Shown one piece after another: positions 9,842 to 26,544 of a stretch of DNA of 64,000 bases; the stretch's first letter is position 1; the number at the start of each line of letters is the position of its first letter. This DNA comes from Variovorax sp. Root411 (GTDB lineage Bacteria > Pseudomonadota > Gammaproteobacteria > Burkholderiales > Burkholderiaceae_C): NCBI RefSeq assembly GCF_001425205.1, contig NZ_LMDW01000012.1, positions 141,584 to 205,583 on the forward strand, written 5' to 3'. A model generated the notes under the pieces. The model was not told the DNA's origin and did not search any database. It saw only the letters and a list, made by a program, of their open reading frames with translations. A program made the translations under genes and the position numbers.

Positions 9842-10344
9842 GCCGCGGCCTCCGCGGCGACCAGCGCCTTCAGGCCGACGGCAACGCGAATCTGGTACGA
9901 GAGGAAAGCGATCAACTGGCTCATCGCCACGATGGCGGGTGTCGAGAGGCCGCTCGCGGCCAGCGACTGAACGGCGGCCTTGTCGCCCTCGATGGGGCGT
10001 TCGATCAGCTTGCCGGTGAAGGCCAGCACGGCCTGCAGGCGCGCATCGGCCACCGGCCGGCCGGCATCCACGGCAGCGATCACGTCGCCGTCCGCGCCTT
10101 CGGCCACCAGCCGGTCGCGGTAGTGCGCGGCCAGGCCGTCCGCCTTCGACACGCGGCAGGCATGCAGCGCCACCACCAGCCGCTCGTTCACCGACAGGCC
10201 TTCGACGGCCGGCGAGAACATCGCGTCGTAGCTGCCCTGCGTGGCTGCGACGACCTTGTCGCGCTGGCGCCGCAGCGCCCAGAGGGGGTGGTCCGGCGCC
10301 AGCGGGACGGCGGCATCGATCACATCGTGGGGAGTGCTTGTCAT
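9838..10344 (-). CDS. CMD-domain protein, Avi_7170-type
   Basis: 168 aa. The helical arrangement resembles the carboxymuconolactone decarboxylase superfamily (LSVNERLVVALHACRVSKADGLAAHY and AVLAFTGKLIERP), but the CxxC redox pair is absent; only a single Cys is seen in that helix. It overlaps the upstream monooxygenase stop (ATGA at 10341-10344) and the downstream AhpD-like start (ATGA at 9838-9841), so the three genes are translated as a coupled set. A structural or partner role for the redox-active downstream protein is possible but unproven. Confidence 0.78.
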   Translation of the reverse strand: MTSTPHDVIDAAVPLAPDHPLWALRRQRDKVVAATQGSYDAMFSPAVEGLSVNERLVVALHACRVSKADGLAAHYRDRLVAEGADGDVIAAVDAGRPVADARLQAVLAFTGKLIERPIEGDKAAVQSLAASGLSTPAIVAMSQLIAFLSYQIRVAVGLKALVAAEAAA

Positions 10345-11798
10345 GGTCGGTTTCTTTCTTGGGGCGGCAGCGCGGGCGTCCATTCGTCGCCGAACAGTTC
10401 CGGCTCGGCATAGGCCTCGAGGTTGGCGTAGTGGTGGTCGAAGTCCTCGCGGTAGAACAGGCTGGCGATGCCGCTCGCCAGTCGCTTCGCGCCGTCGCTG
10501 ATGGCCGGAATGTCGCCCGACACCGTGCCGTGCGACAGCGCCGCCGGGTAGCAGAAGCAGTGGATGCGCCCGAGCCCCGCGCACTCGCCCGGCAGGCGCT
10601 GCTGGAATTCGAAGGCGGGCCCAAGGTCGGGCGAGTCGGCCAGTTCCTGGTCTTCGTCGCCGGGCGCGGGCTCGAAGCGGTCTTTCCATGTCCGGATGTG
10701 GGCCGAGACGGCGGCGAATTCCGGGCGGTTCGGCCAGTCGACCTTGAAGCCGGTCGAGACGATCAGGAAGTCGAATTCGAAAACCCCCTTCGGCGTCGAC
10801 ACACGCATGGCCTCGCCCCGCGGCTCGATGGCGAGGATGGGGCAGCCGAAGTTGAAGAAGGCATTGGTATGCCCCGACACCCGCAGCGTGCTGCCGTGCG
10901 GCGGCGGCACGTTCGCCACGTTGATGTAGTGGCGGATGCGCCACTTGAGCTCGTCGGGCAAATCGTAGTGCCCCTGCGTGAGCCCCGGCACACCCGCACC
11001 CTTGCCCTTGTTGACGCGCGGCAGGTCGCTGCGGCGGATCAGCAGCTCGACGCTGCGCGCGCCGGCCTCCAGCGCGGTGGCCGCACTGTCCATGGCCGAG
11101 GAGCCCGCGCCGACCACGCCCACGCGCAGGCCTTCGAGCCGGCCGTAGTCCATGTCGTCGGAGGAGTGCGCCCACTTCGAGCGCGGCAGTGCATCGACGA
11201 AAGCCGGAACGGCCGGCCCGCCTAGGCCGTCGCGCCCGGTCGCAAGGACGACGCGGCGCGCCAGCACGCTGCGTTCGCCCTGCGGCGTGCGCAGGGCCAG
11301 CCGCACGCCGGACGCATCGGGCAGCGGGTGGATGCCGGTCACCGTGGTGTCGTTGCGCACGTCCACGTCCATCACGCGGCGGTACCAGACCAGGTAGTCC
11401 ATCCACTGCAGGCGCGGGATCTTGTCCATCGCCGTCCATGCCTCCAGCCCGAACTGAGCCTCGAACCAGGCGCGGAAGGTGAGCGATGGCAGGCCGAGCG
11501 CGGGACCGGTGAGCTCCTTGGGCGAGCGCAGCGTCTCCATGCGCGCCGTGGTCGCCCAGGGTCCTTCCTTGCCCGCGGGCGAGCGGTCGAACACCACGGC
11601 GCGAATGCCCAGCTGCGCCAGCGCGACCGAGGCAGCCAGGCCGGCCTGGCCGCCGCCGATGATGGCCACGTCGAGCATGGACTCATCGCCCCCCTGTCGG
11701 GCGGGCATCCAGTTGCGGCCGGGCCAGCCGAGGTATTCGAGGTCCTGGGCGAGCCGTGCCTCGAGCGCGGCGAGGGAGGAAGCGGAATCTGGTGTCAT
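10341..11798 (-). CDS. Flavin-containing monooxygenase-like FAD/NAD(P)-binding oxidoreductase
   Basis: 485 aa. FAD-binding GGGQAG in the context IIGGGQAGLAASVALAQ (residues about 46-60), a FAD-dependent FMO-like middle, and a second dinucleotide motif VGVVGAGSSAMDSA near residue 210 for NAD(P)H. The segment LIVSTGFKVDWPNRPEF resembles the STG-F motif of FMO/NMO-type enzymes. It probably hydroxylates or oxygenates a small amine, sulfur compound or ketone; the substrate is unknown. The start at 11798 is the ATG beginning MTPDSASSL; the upstream frame is open but non-homologous. First gene of the coupled operon with the two CMD/AhpD-fold proteins. Confidence 0.82.
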   Translation of the reverse strand: MTPDSASSLAALEARLAQDLEYLGWPGRNWMPARQGGDESMLDVAIIGGGQAGLAASVALAQLGIRAVVFDRSPAGKEGPWATTARMETLRSPKELTGPALGLPSLTFRAWFEAQFGLEAWTAMDKIPRLQWMDYLVWYRRVMDVDVRNDTTVTGIHPLPDASGVRLALRTPQGERSVLARRVVLATGRDGLGGPAVPAFVDALPRSKWAHSSDDMDYGRLEGLRVGVVGAGSSAMDSAATALEAGARSVELLIRRSDLPRVNKGKGAGVPGLTQGHYDLPDELKWRIRHYINVANVPPPHGSTLRVSGHTNAFFNFGCPILAIEPRGEAMRVSTPKGVFEFDFLIVSTGFKVDWPNRPEFAAVSAHIRTWKDRFEPAPGDEDQELADSPDLGPAFEFQQRLPGECAGLGRIHCFCYPAALSHGTVSGDIPAISDGAKRLASGIASLFYREDFDHHYANLEAYAEPELFGDEWTPALPPQERNRP

Positions 11799-11891
11799 CT
11801 TGAAGAGCGGGGAACGGCGCCCAGTGTAGAAAGCTTCGCGGGTGGCCCGGATTTCGCGTGCCACAATGATTTTCAGACCACAGGGGCCGGC

Positions 11892-13556
11892 ATGGGCAGC
11901 AAGAGCGACAGCGAATGGTGGCGCGGCGCGGTGATCTACCAGATCTACCCGCGCAGCTTCATGGACAGCAATGGCGACGGCATCGGCGACCTGCCGGGCA
12001 TCACGTCCCGGCTCGAACACGTGGCCAGCCTCGGCGTCGATGCCGTCTGGGTTTCCCCTTTTTTCCGTTCGCCGATGAAGGACTTCGGCTACGACGTGGC
12101 CGACTACCGCGCAGTCGACCCGCTGTTCGGCACGCTGGCCGACTTCGACGCCATGCTGGCGCGCATGCACGCACTGGGCCTGAAGCTCGTCATCGACCAG
12201 GTGCTCTCGCACACCTCCGACCAGCACGCCTGGTTCGCCGAAAGCCGCAGCAGCCGCGACAACCCCAAGGCCGACTGGTACGTCTGGGCCGACCCCAAGG
12301 CCGACGGCACGCCGCCGACCAACTGGCTGTCGGTGTTCGGCGGCTCGGCCTGGCAGTGGGATTCGCGCCGGCGGCAGTACTACCTGCACAGCTTCCTCAC
12401 CGAGCAGCCCGACCTCAACTTCCATTGCGACGCCGTGCAGGAGGCCCTGCTGGGCGAGGTGCGCTTCTGGTGCGAGCGCGGCGTAGACGGCTTTCGCTTC
12501 GATGCCTGCAACCACCAGTTTCACGACGCGCTGCTGCGCGACAACCCGCCGGCCTCGCTGGCGTCGATCGACGAAGTCAGCACGGTGCGCGCCGACAACC
12601 CCTATGCGATGCAGCAGCACCTGTACGACAAGAGCCAGATGGAGAACCTGGCCTTCCTCGAAAGCCTGCGCCGCCTGCTCGACGATTACGGCGCGGTGGC
12701 GCTGGGCGAGGTCGGCGACGAGAACGCGCCGCCCGTCATGGCGCAGTACACCGAACTCGGCAAGCGCCTGCACCTGGCCTACAGCTTCAGCCTGCTGACG
12801 GCAGACCACCGCCCCGCCCACCTGCGCCACCAGGTCGAGGCGCTCGACGACGCGCTGGCGCCCACCGGCGGTTGGGGCTGCTGGGCGGTATCGAACCACG
12901 ATGTGCCGCGCGTCGCCACGCGATGGAGCGACGGCGGCCCGGCCGACACCCGGCGCGCCCGGCTCTGGCTGGCGCTTCTGCTCGCACTGCGCGGCAGCGC
13001 CAGCATCTACCAGGGCGAGGAACTGGGCCTGCCCGAGGCCGAGGTGCCGTTCGAGCTGCTGCAGGACCCGTACGGCCGCGCGTTCTGGCCCGAGTTCAAG
13101 GGCCGCGACGGCTGCCGTACGCCGATGCCGTGGACCGCCGAAGCGCCGAACGGCGGCTTCACCACCGGCACGCCCTGGCTGCCGGTGTACGGCCCCCACC
13201 TTCCGCTGGCCGTCGAACGGCAGGCCGCGCAGCCCGATTCAATGCTCGCCTTCAGCCGCTCGCTGCTGCAATGGCGCCGCACGCAGCCCCTGCTGCGCAC
13301 CGGCGGCATCCGCTTCATCGATGCGCCCGACCCTCTGCTGCACTTCGAGCGGCACGACGAAACATCGTCGCTGCAGGCCGTCTTCAACTTCGGCAGCGAG
13401 CCGGTATCGATGCCGCTGCCCGACGGACTGGTGCCTCTCGCCGGACAGCCCCTCGCGCCGACCGCCGTCGTGCAGGCCTCGGGCGAAAAGCGCATGCTGA
13501 TGCTCGCGCCCTATGGCGTCTTCTTCGGCACACCCGCCGGTGAAGGACGAAGCTAA
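11892..13556 (+). CDS. GH13 alpha-glucosidase / oligo-glucosidase
   Basis: 554 aa glycoside hydrolase of family 13. The typical opening is [20 protein letters not shown] followed by [10 protein letters not shown]. Catalytic residues are visible as the nucleophile Asp204 in GFRFDACN, the acid/base Glu273 in LGEVGDEN, and Asp337 in SNHDVPR. The pattern fits alpha-glucosidase or oligo-1,6-glucosidase, which hydrolyse small alpha-glucans. No signal peptide, so it is cytosolic. The ATG at 11892 follows a spacer divergent from the monooxygenase. It ends 5 bp before glgB, so it is probably the first gene of the glycogen operon and may process the short glucans released by GlgX and GlgP. Trehalose-related activity cannot be excluded. 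Confidence 0.88.
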   Translation: MGSKSDSEWWRGAVIYQIYPRSFMDSNGDGIGDLPGITSRLEHVASLGVDAVWVSPFFRSPMKDFGYDVADYRAVDPLFGTLADFDAMLARMHALGLKLVIDQVLSHTSDQHAWFAESRSSRDNPKADWYVWADPKADGTPPTNWLSVFGGSAWQWDSRRRQYYLHSFLTEQPDLNFHCDAVQEALLGEVRFWCERGVDGFRFDACNHQFHDALLRDNPPASLASIDEVSTVRADNPYAMQQHLYDKSQMENLAFLESLRRLLDDYGAVALGEVGDENAPPVMAQYTELGKRLHLAYSFSLLTADHRPAHLRHQVEALDDALAPTGGWGCWAVSNHDVPRVATRWSDGGPADTRRARLWLALLLALRGSASIYQGEELGLPEAEVPFELLQDPYGRAFWPEFKGRDGCRTPMPWTAEAPNGGFTTGTPWLPVYGPHLPLAVERQAAQPDSMLAFSRSLLQWRRTQPLLRTGGIRFIDAPDPLLHFERHDETSSLQAVFNFGSEPVSMPLPDGLVPLAGQPLAPTAVVQASGEKRMLMLAPYGVFFGTPAGEGRS

Positions 13557-13561
13557 GTACC

Positions 13562-15739
<2,178 letters not shown>

Positions 15740-15752
15740 CGTTGCTTGATTT

Positions 15753-16342
15753 GGTTTGCTTTCCGGGGCCGGGTCTCGGCCCGGCGGCCGACCTACTTTT
15801 CTTTGCTTCGCCAAAGAAACGTAGGCAAAAGAAAGGCGACCCTGCTGTCTGCGTCCCTGCCCCTGCGCTTCGCTTCGGGCAACCTGCGGTGCTCGACTAC
15901 GGAGGGGGTCCGCAGAACTCGCTTCGCTCAAACAGCTGCGGCCCTGATCCCTCCTACGTCTGCGCTCCTCGGCGCAGCCAGAAGGGCTTGGAAACCGAAC
16001 GCGCCATCGCTGCGCTCGGCCCCGGAACAGCCAATACCAACCACCGCAGGCGCTTCGCGCCTGCGGTGGCATGGTGGCCGAGCGAAGCAAAGGCCCGAAA
16101 GACTCCCCTCCCCTCTGGCTGCGCCGAGGAGCGGAGTGTTTCGCGGATCAGGGCTCGCCCTTGTTTGAGCGAAGCGAGTTTGGGCGAGACCCCGCGAAAC
16201 GCGAGCACCGCAGGTTGCCCCGTAGCGAAGCGAAGGGGTCGCAGACAGTGGGGTCGCCTTTCTTTTGCCTACGTTTCTTTGGCGAAGCAAAGAAAAGTAG
16301 GTCGCCTGTCGGGGCGAGACCCGACCCCGGAAAGCAAACACC
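15753..16342. repeat. Roughly 590-bp imperfect palindrome between glgB and glgX
   Basis: The whole glgB-glgX spacer is one long inverted repeat. The outer arms are nearly identical in complement: left 15753-15841 and right 16252-16342 share GGTTTGCTTTCCGGGG and CTTTGCTTCGCCAAAGAAAC as inverted copies. Inner segments also pair (GCTCCTCGGCGCAGCCAG at about 15963-15980 with its complement at 16115-16132; CTCGCTTCGCTCAAACA with its complement near 16169-16186). The centre is a perfect 13-bp hairpin, CCACCGCAGGCGC with a 3-base loop, at 16041-16069. The element contains no credible gene; open frames in it on both strands are by-products of the repeat. Confidence 0.88.
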
Positions 16343-16358
16343 TACCGAAGGCAGCAAC

Positions 16359-18413
<2,055 letters not shown>

Positions 18414-18500
18414 GAGCCAGGCGCACGGCGCGGTGCTAGTCTCGACGCAGAGACCCTGACGGCGAATGAATTCCAACAAGCGAACGAACGGAGACTCAGG

Positions 18501-19808
<1,308 letters not shown>

Positions 19809-19810
19809 GA

Positions 19811-19905
19811 TTCGCCCCCAGTCTTCGCGCACTTCGTGTCGCTTCGCCAACCCCCTCGCCGGGGGCAATACCAGCGGCCCGGCAAAGCCGGTTCCGCGGT
19901 ATTCC
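19811..19905. repeat. Dispersed roughly 95-bp repeat, copy 1 (glgC-glgA spacer)
   Basis: Shares long blocks with 28729-28822 in opposite orientation, including GCGCACTTCGTGTCGCTTCG, GCCGGGGGCAATACC and GGCCCGGCAAAGCCGGTTCC. It starts three bases after the glgC stop. Internal short dyads (CCGGC-AAA-GCCGG) suggest folding in RNA. No coding potential is seen. It lies in the leader of glgA. Confidence 0.85.
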
Positions 19906-19959
19906 TGGAAGAAACCAGGTCTTTGTGCCATCCCATCTTGCATGGAGGCAGCACTGACG

Positions 19960-21432
19960 ATGCGAATCCTTCAGGTCAGCGCCGAACTCTTCCCCCTCCT
20001 CAAGACCGGCGGCCTGGCGGACGTCGCCGGTGCCCTGCCCCTGGCGCTCATGGCCGAAGGGCAGGACGCGCGCGTGCTGCTGCCGGGCTTTCCGGCCATC
20101 GTGGCGGGCGTGCGCGACCTGGTGCCCGTGGCCGGTTTCGACGCGCCGTGGGGCGAACGCTTCGGGCTGCGCCTCGGGCACGTCGACATCGACGGGGCGC
20201 CCGGCATCCCCGCCTACGTGATCGATGCGCCGGCGCTCTACGACCGGCCCGGCAATCCCTACGAGGACACCTCGCGCCAGCCCTACGGCGACAACCACCG
20301 CCGGTTCGCCCTGCTCGGCTGGGCCGCGGCGCAATTGGCGCAAGGGCTCGATCCGCTGTGGCAGCCCGAAGTCGTGCATGCGCACGACTGGCATGCCGCG
20401 CTCGCGCCGGCCTACCTGCACTTCGCGCGGCAACAGGCCGGCGGCCCGCGCGTGGGCAGCGTCTTCACGGTGCACAACCTCGCCTACCAGGGCCTCTTTG
20501 CACCATCGAACTTCGCGGAACTCGGCCTGCCCGGCCCCGCGTTCCAGATGAACGGCCTCGAATACCACGGCCAGGTCTCGTTCATGAAGGGCGGCCTGTA
20601 TTTCGCCGACCGGCTCACCACGGTCAGCCCGACCTATGCGCTCGAGATCCAGACGCCCGAGCAGGGCTGCGGGCTCGATGGCCTGCTGCGGCTGCGCAGC
20701 AGCGCGCTCAGCGGCATCCTCAACGCGGTCGACGACCAGGTCTGGAACCCGGCGACCGACGCCGCGCTGGTGCAGGGCTACCACACGCCCGAAGGCCGCC
20801 ACATGGCCGGCAAGGCGCGCTGCAAGTCGGTGCTGCAGCACCAGTTGGGACTGGCCGAGCGCCCGGACGCGCCGCTCTTCATCCTCGTGAGCCGGCTCAC
20901 CGAGCAGAAGGGGCTGCATCTCGTGCTCGGCGGGCTCGATGCGCTGCTCGCCCAGGGCGGCCAGCTCGCGCTGCTGGGCAGCGGCGAGACCTGGCTCGAA
21001 GAAGCTTTCCGCCAGCGTGCGGCGGCCGCGCCGCAGTCGGTGAGCGCCACCATCGGCTACAACGAGACGCTGGCCCATCAGCTGTTCGGCGCGGGCGACG
21101 TGACGCTGGTGCCCTCGCTCTTCGAGCCCTGCGGCCTCACGCAGATGTACGGCCTCAAGTACGGCAGCCTGCCGCTGGTGCGCCGCGTCGGCGGGCTGGC
21201 CGACACGGTGGTCGACAGCTCGCTCGAAGACATGGCCAGCGGCGAGGCCACGGGTTTCGTGTTCGACGGCTTCGAGGTGGCCGACTACGAGCGCGCGTTG
21301 CGCCGCGCCTTTGCCTTGTACCAACGCGCGCCTGACTGGCGCCGCGTGCGCGGCCATGCGATGCGCCGGCCCGCCGACTGGGCCACTGCGGCCGCGCAGT
21401 ACATCGACGTTTACCGGCAGGCACTGGGATGA
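19960..21432 (+). CDS. glgA: Glycogen synthase (ADP-glucose)
   Basis: Transfers glucose from ADP-glucose to the growing alpha-1,4 glucan. 490 aa GT5 enzyme. The N-terminal ADP-glucose site KTGG is at residues 15-18 (MRILQVSAELFPLLKTGGLADV), and the C-terminal GT-B part has PSLFEPCGLTQMYGLKYGSLPLV. I chose the ATG at 19960 because GGAGG lies 11 nt before it. An in-frame ATG at 19942 would add MEAALT but overlaps that ribosome site. The gene is downstream of glgC with a repeat-bearing spacer of about 150 bp. Confidence 0.96.
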   Translation: MRILQVSAELFPLLKTGGLADVAGALPLALMAEGQDARVLLPGFPAIVAGVRDLVPVAGFDAPWGERFGLRLGHVDIDGAPGIPAYVIDAPALYDRPGNPYEDTSRQPYGDNHRRFALLGWAAAQLAQGLDPLWQPEVVHAHDWHAALAPAYLHFARQQAGGPRVGSVFTVHNLAYQGLFAPSNFAELGLPGPAFQMNGLEYHGQVSFMKGGLYFADRLTTVSPTYALEIQTPEQGCGLDGLLRLRSSALSGILNAVDDQVWNPATDAALVQGYHTPEGRHMAGKARCKSVLQHQLGLAERPDAPLFILVSRLTEQKGLHLVLGGLDALLAQGGQLALLGSGETWLEEAFRQRAAAAPQSVSATIGYNETLAHQLFGAGDVTLVPSLFEPCGLTQMYGLKYGSLPLVRRVGGLADTVVDSSLEDMASGEATGFVFDGFEVADYERALRRAFALYQRAPDWRRVRGHAMRRPADWATAAAQYIDVYRQALG

Positions 21433-21475
21433 GTGCCTGCTTTGCCCCTTGCCTCGTCGCGTGCTGTTCGGGGCG

Positions 21476-21699
21476 CGATCACGCCGACGGCGTGCTTCTT
21501 TTCTCGAATGTCCCCCGCCCTTCGGGCTCCTCCTTTATTTCGCGAAAAGAAGCCCACCGCCGACGTGATCGTTCAGAGCAGTCATTGATCGAGCGGAACA
21601 ACCGCAGCGCCAATCGTGCGCAGGGCACCGGGTGCTCCCCGCAGCGAAATAAAGGAGGAGCGAAGCGGGGGACATTCGCGGAGGGGAGCACCCGGTGGC
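21476..21699. repeat. Compound inverted-repeat element between glgA and glgP
   Basis: The 334-bp glgA-glgP spacer holds nested inverted repeats and no gene. The pair 21476-21506 / 21541-21571 (CGATCACGCCGACGGCGTGC and onward) matches with about five mismatches over 31 bp. The second pair, 21507-21543 / 21646-21678, carries AATGTCCCCCGC and CTCCTCCTTTATTTCGC in inverted orientation. The third pair is CACCGGGTGCTCCCC (about 21629-21643) with GGGAGCACCCGGTG (about 21683-21697). Such blocks are common between genes of this bacterial family. They may act on glgP mRNA structure or as an attenuator, but nothing proves it. Confidence 0.85.
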
Positions 21700-21766
21700 C
21701 TGTGCACGCGTCCCGAACGCACCCGAACGCCCCTGACAGCAAACCAAAACCCACCCGAGAACGCTC

Positions 21767-24250
<2,484 letters not shown>

Positions 24251-24266
24251 GCATCCGGTATTCGCG

Positions 24267-24374
24267 CCCTCCCCCGCTGGGGGAGGGTTGGGGTGGGGGC
24301 TGACGGCCTCCACCGCCGCGCAGCCTCCGATGCCGCCGTGCCCCCATCCCAACCTTCCCCCGGAAGGGGAAGGA
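24267..24374. repeat. REPIN-like doublet between convergent glgP and exbD
   Basis: Two inverted REP hairpins: CCCTCCCCC-GCT-GGGGGAGGG (24267-24287) followed by TTGGGGTGGGGG, and CCCCCATCCCAACC followed by CCTTCCCC-loop-GGGGAAGG (24353-24373). The design matches the proA-holA doublet but the stem sequence has diverged. Lying between convergent genes, it may also serve as a bidirectional transcription end. Confidence 0.82.
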
Positions 24375-24390
24375 GCAAGACAAGGCAAAG

Positions 24391-24864
24391 TCAGCGCGAC
24401 TTCTTTTCGCCTGCCGCCTCCGCCTCGGTCACGAACCCGATGCGGCTCAGCCCCGCCTTGTTCGCGATGCCCATCAGCCCCACCACCTTGCCGTAAGGCA
24501 CGGCCTGGTCGGCGCGCAGCTGCACCTCGGTGTCCTTGCTGTCGGCAGCGGCCTTTTCAAGGCGCGCGGCCAGTTCCTCGTTGGTCACGGCCTGGTCGTT
24601 GAAGAAGACCTTGCCCGAGGCATCGACCGAGAGGCTCACGAACTTGGGCGTGTCGTTGGGCTGGCCGGCGTCGGTCTGCGGCAGGTCGAGCTTGATCGAG
24701 CTGGCCATCAGCGGCGCGGTGATGATGAAGATCACCAGCAGCACCAGCATCACGTCGACCAGCGGCGTCACGTTGATGTCGGACAGCGGCCGCTGCGCAC
24801 CGGCGCCCATGGCACGCCCACCGCCTGCGGCGCTGCTGCCCAGTGAAGTGCGACCGAAGGCCAT
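24391..24864 (-). CDS. exbD: Biopolymer transport protein ExbD/TolR family
   Basis: 157 aa inner-membrane protein that, with ExbB, couples proton flow to outer-membrane energisation. One transmembrane helix with the conserved proton-carrying Asp lies in SDINVTPLVDVMLVLLVIF (residues about 27-46), followed by a periplasmic domain. The ATG at 24864 is 15 bp downstream of the exbB stop. Close relatives include TolR; the location beside dapB, bamE and fur rather than tolA/tolB favours the ExbD name. Confidence 0.9.
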   Translation of the reverse strand: MAFGRTSLGSSAAGGGRAMGAGAQRPLSDINVTPLVDVMLVLLVIFIITAPLMASSIKLDLPQTDAGQPNDTPKFVSLSVDASGKVFFNDQAVTNEELAARLEKAAADSKDTEVQLRADQAVPYGKVVGLMGIANKAGLSRIGFVTEAEAAGEKKSR

Positions 24865-24879
24865 GGCGGGGTGCGCTCC

Positions 24880-25575
24880 CTAGACCGGCATCGGCCGCGC
24901 CGGCGGCGGTGCTGCGGGTGCCGGCGCCTCGCCGAAGCTGCCCAGCAGGTCGTGCGCGAAGCCTTCGAGCTCCGCTTCGATGCGGCCGATGACGCGGCCG
25001 AAGACGTTGTAGGCCAGCACGGCCGGAATGGCCACGGCGAGGCCGAAGGCCGTCATGATGAGCGCCTCGCCGACCGGGCCGGCGACCTTGTCGATGGTGA
25101 AGCCGCCGGTCTGGCCGGCAATGCCCGACAGCGCGCCGTAGATGCCCCAGACCGTGCCCAGCAATCCGACGAAAGGCGCCGTGGCGCCCACCGTGGCGAG
25201 CAGGATCTGCCCCGCCTGCAGCCGGCGCAGCGCACCGTGCAAGGCGCCGCGCAGCACGCGCGTGAGCCGCTGGTTGCGGTCGACCGAGGCACCCAGCGTG
25301 CCGGCCGGCGCGCCGGCTGCGATGCTCTTGATGGCCGACACCGCGGGCGACACGAGCGTCGCGCGGTCGAACGCCCGGAGCTTCTGTTCGGCGTCGGCCA
25401 GCGTGGACGACTGCCAGAACGCCGCGATGCTGCGCAGCACGTCGCGCGTGCCGCCGCGCAGCAGCCATGCCTTCCAGAGGATGATGACCCAGCTCGCGAC
25501 CGACATCGCCAGCAGCAGCGCCGCCACCGAACGGCTGACGCCGTCGCCATGGGTCAGCAGTTCGAGCACGCTCAT
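24880..25575 (-). CDS. exbB: MotA/TolQ/ExbB proton-channel family protein
   Basis: 231 aa, three transmembrane segments: residues about 15-35, and a pair at about 120-185 containing TVGATAPFVGLLGTVWGIYGAL and ALIMTAFGLAVAIPAVLAYNVF. It forms the proton channel of the ExbB-ExbD motor in the inner membrane. It lies 15 bp downstream of dapB and 15 bp upstream of exbD. The Pro-rich C-terminus (PAPAAPPPARPMPV) is unusual but short. Confidence 0.9.
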   Translation of the reverse strand: MSVLELLTHGDGVSRSVAALLLAMSVASWVIILWKAWLLRGGTRDVLRSIAAFWQSSTLADAEQKLRAFDRATLVSPAVSAIKSIAAGAPAGTLGASVDRNQRLTRVLRGALHGALRRLQAGQILLATVGATAPFVGLLGTVWGIYGALSGIAGQTGGFTIDKVAGPVGEALIMTAFGLAVAIPAVLAYNVFGRVIGRIEAELEGFAHDLLGSFGEAPAPAAPPPARPMPV

Positions 25576-25590
25576 CGATGGTCCCTTGAG

Positions 25591-26433
25591 TTAGCGCAGG
25601 CCCAGCACGTCGTACATGTCGAACAGGCCGGCGCGCTGACCGGCCAGGAAGCGCACCGCGCGCAGGCTGCCCTGCGCGTAGGTGACGCGGCTCGACGACT
25701 TGTGGGTGATCTCGATGCGCTCGCCGGTGCCCGCGAACAGCACGGTGTGGTCGCCCACGATGTCGCCGCCGCGGATGGCAGAGAAGCCGATGGTGGAGGG
25801 GTCGCGCTCGCCGGTGATGCCCTCGCGGGCGTACACGGCGCAGTCCTTGAGGTCGCGGCCCAGTGCATCGGCGATGACTTCGCCCATCTTGAGCGCGGTG
25901 CCCGAGGGCGCATCGACCTTGTGGCGGTGGTGCGCCTCGATGATCTCGATGTCGTAGCCGGTCGACATGGCCTTGGCCGCCATTTCGAGCAGCTTGAAGG
26001 TGACGTTGACGCCCACGCTCATGTTGGGCGCCATCATGATCGCGATGTCTTTCGCGATCTCGGCGATCTCGGCCTTCTGCGCGTCGCTGAAGCCGGTGGT
26101 GCCGATGACTGCCTGCACGCCGAGCTCGCGGCATGCCGCGAGGTGCGCGAGCGTGCCTTCGGGGCGGGTGAAGTCGATGAGCACCTGCGCGTCCTTCAGG
26201 CCTGCGCGCAGGTCGGACACGATGGACACGCCGCTCTCGAAGCCCAGGAAGGCGCCGGCATCGGTGCCGAGTGCCGGGCTGCCGGCGATGTCGAGCGCGC
26301 CGGCCAGGCGCAGGTCGGGCGCATTGCGCACCGCCTCGATCAGCATGTGGCCCATGCGGCCGGAAGCCCCCGCGACGGCGATGCGGCGTGGCGCCGGGGT
26401 GGAATTGGCAGGAGTGGAGGTGGATTCAGTCAC
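25591..26433 (-). CDS. dapB: 4-hydroxy-tetrahydrodipicolinate reductase
   Basis: Reduces 4-hydroxy-tetrahydrodipicolinate with NAD(P)H in the lysine/diaminopimelate pathway, which feeds peptidoglycan. 280 aa. The N-terminal nucleotide site is [18 protein letters not shown] (residues about 18-35). The catalytic signature [20 protein letters not shown] contains the His pair and the substrate-binding Lys. It starts at the ATG at 26433, and its 5' end is about 15 residues longer ([17 protein letters not shown]) than many homologues. It sits in the conserved bamE-dapB-exbB-exbD row. Confidence 0.96.
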   Translation of the reverse strand: MTESTSTPANSTPAPRRIAVAGASGRMGHMLIEAVRNAPDLRLAGALDIAGSPALGTDAGAFLGFESGVSIVSDLRAGLKDAQVLIDFTRPEGTLAHLAACRELGVQAVIGTTGFSDAQKAEIAEIAKDIAIMMAPNMSVGVNVTFKLLEMAAKAMSTGYDIEIIEAHHRHKVDAPSGTALKMGEVIADALGRDLKDCAVYAREGITGERDPSTIGFSAIRGGDIVGDHTVLFAGTGERIEITHKSSSRVTYAQGSLRAVRFLAGQRAGLFDMYDVLGLR

Positions 26434-26544
26434 GCGGATTCAATCTTCGAGGATTTCGAAACGGCCAATGGCATGCATGCACACGGGACGGACGCCGCCT
26501 GGCTCGGCGGGCGCCGCCCGCTGCTGATGCTGCTCGTGCCGCGC

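Noticed and set aside
10341-13199. Upstream extension of the monooxygenase frame opposite the GH13 gene
   Set aside because: Homology begins at the ATG at 11798; the upstream part is antisense to the GH13 glucosidase and resembles no family.
15753-16342. Insertion sequence or CRISPR array in the glgB-glgX spacer
   Set aside because: No transposase frame, no terminal target duplication seen, and no regularly spaced direct repeats; the symmetry is inverted, not tandem.
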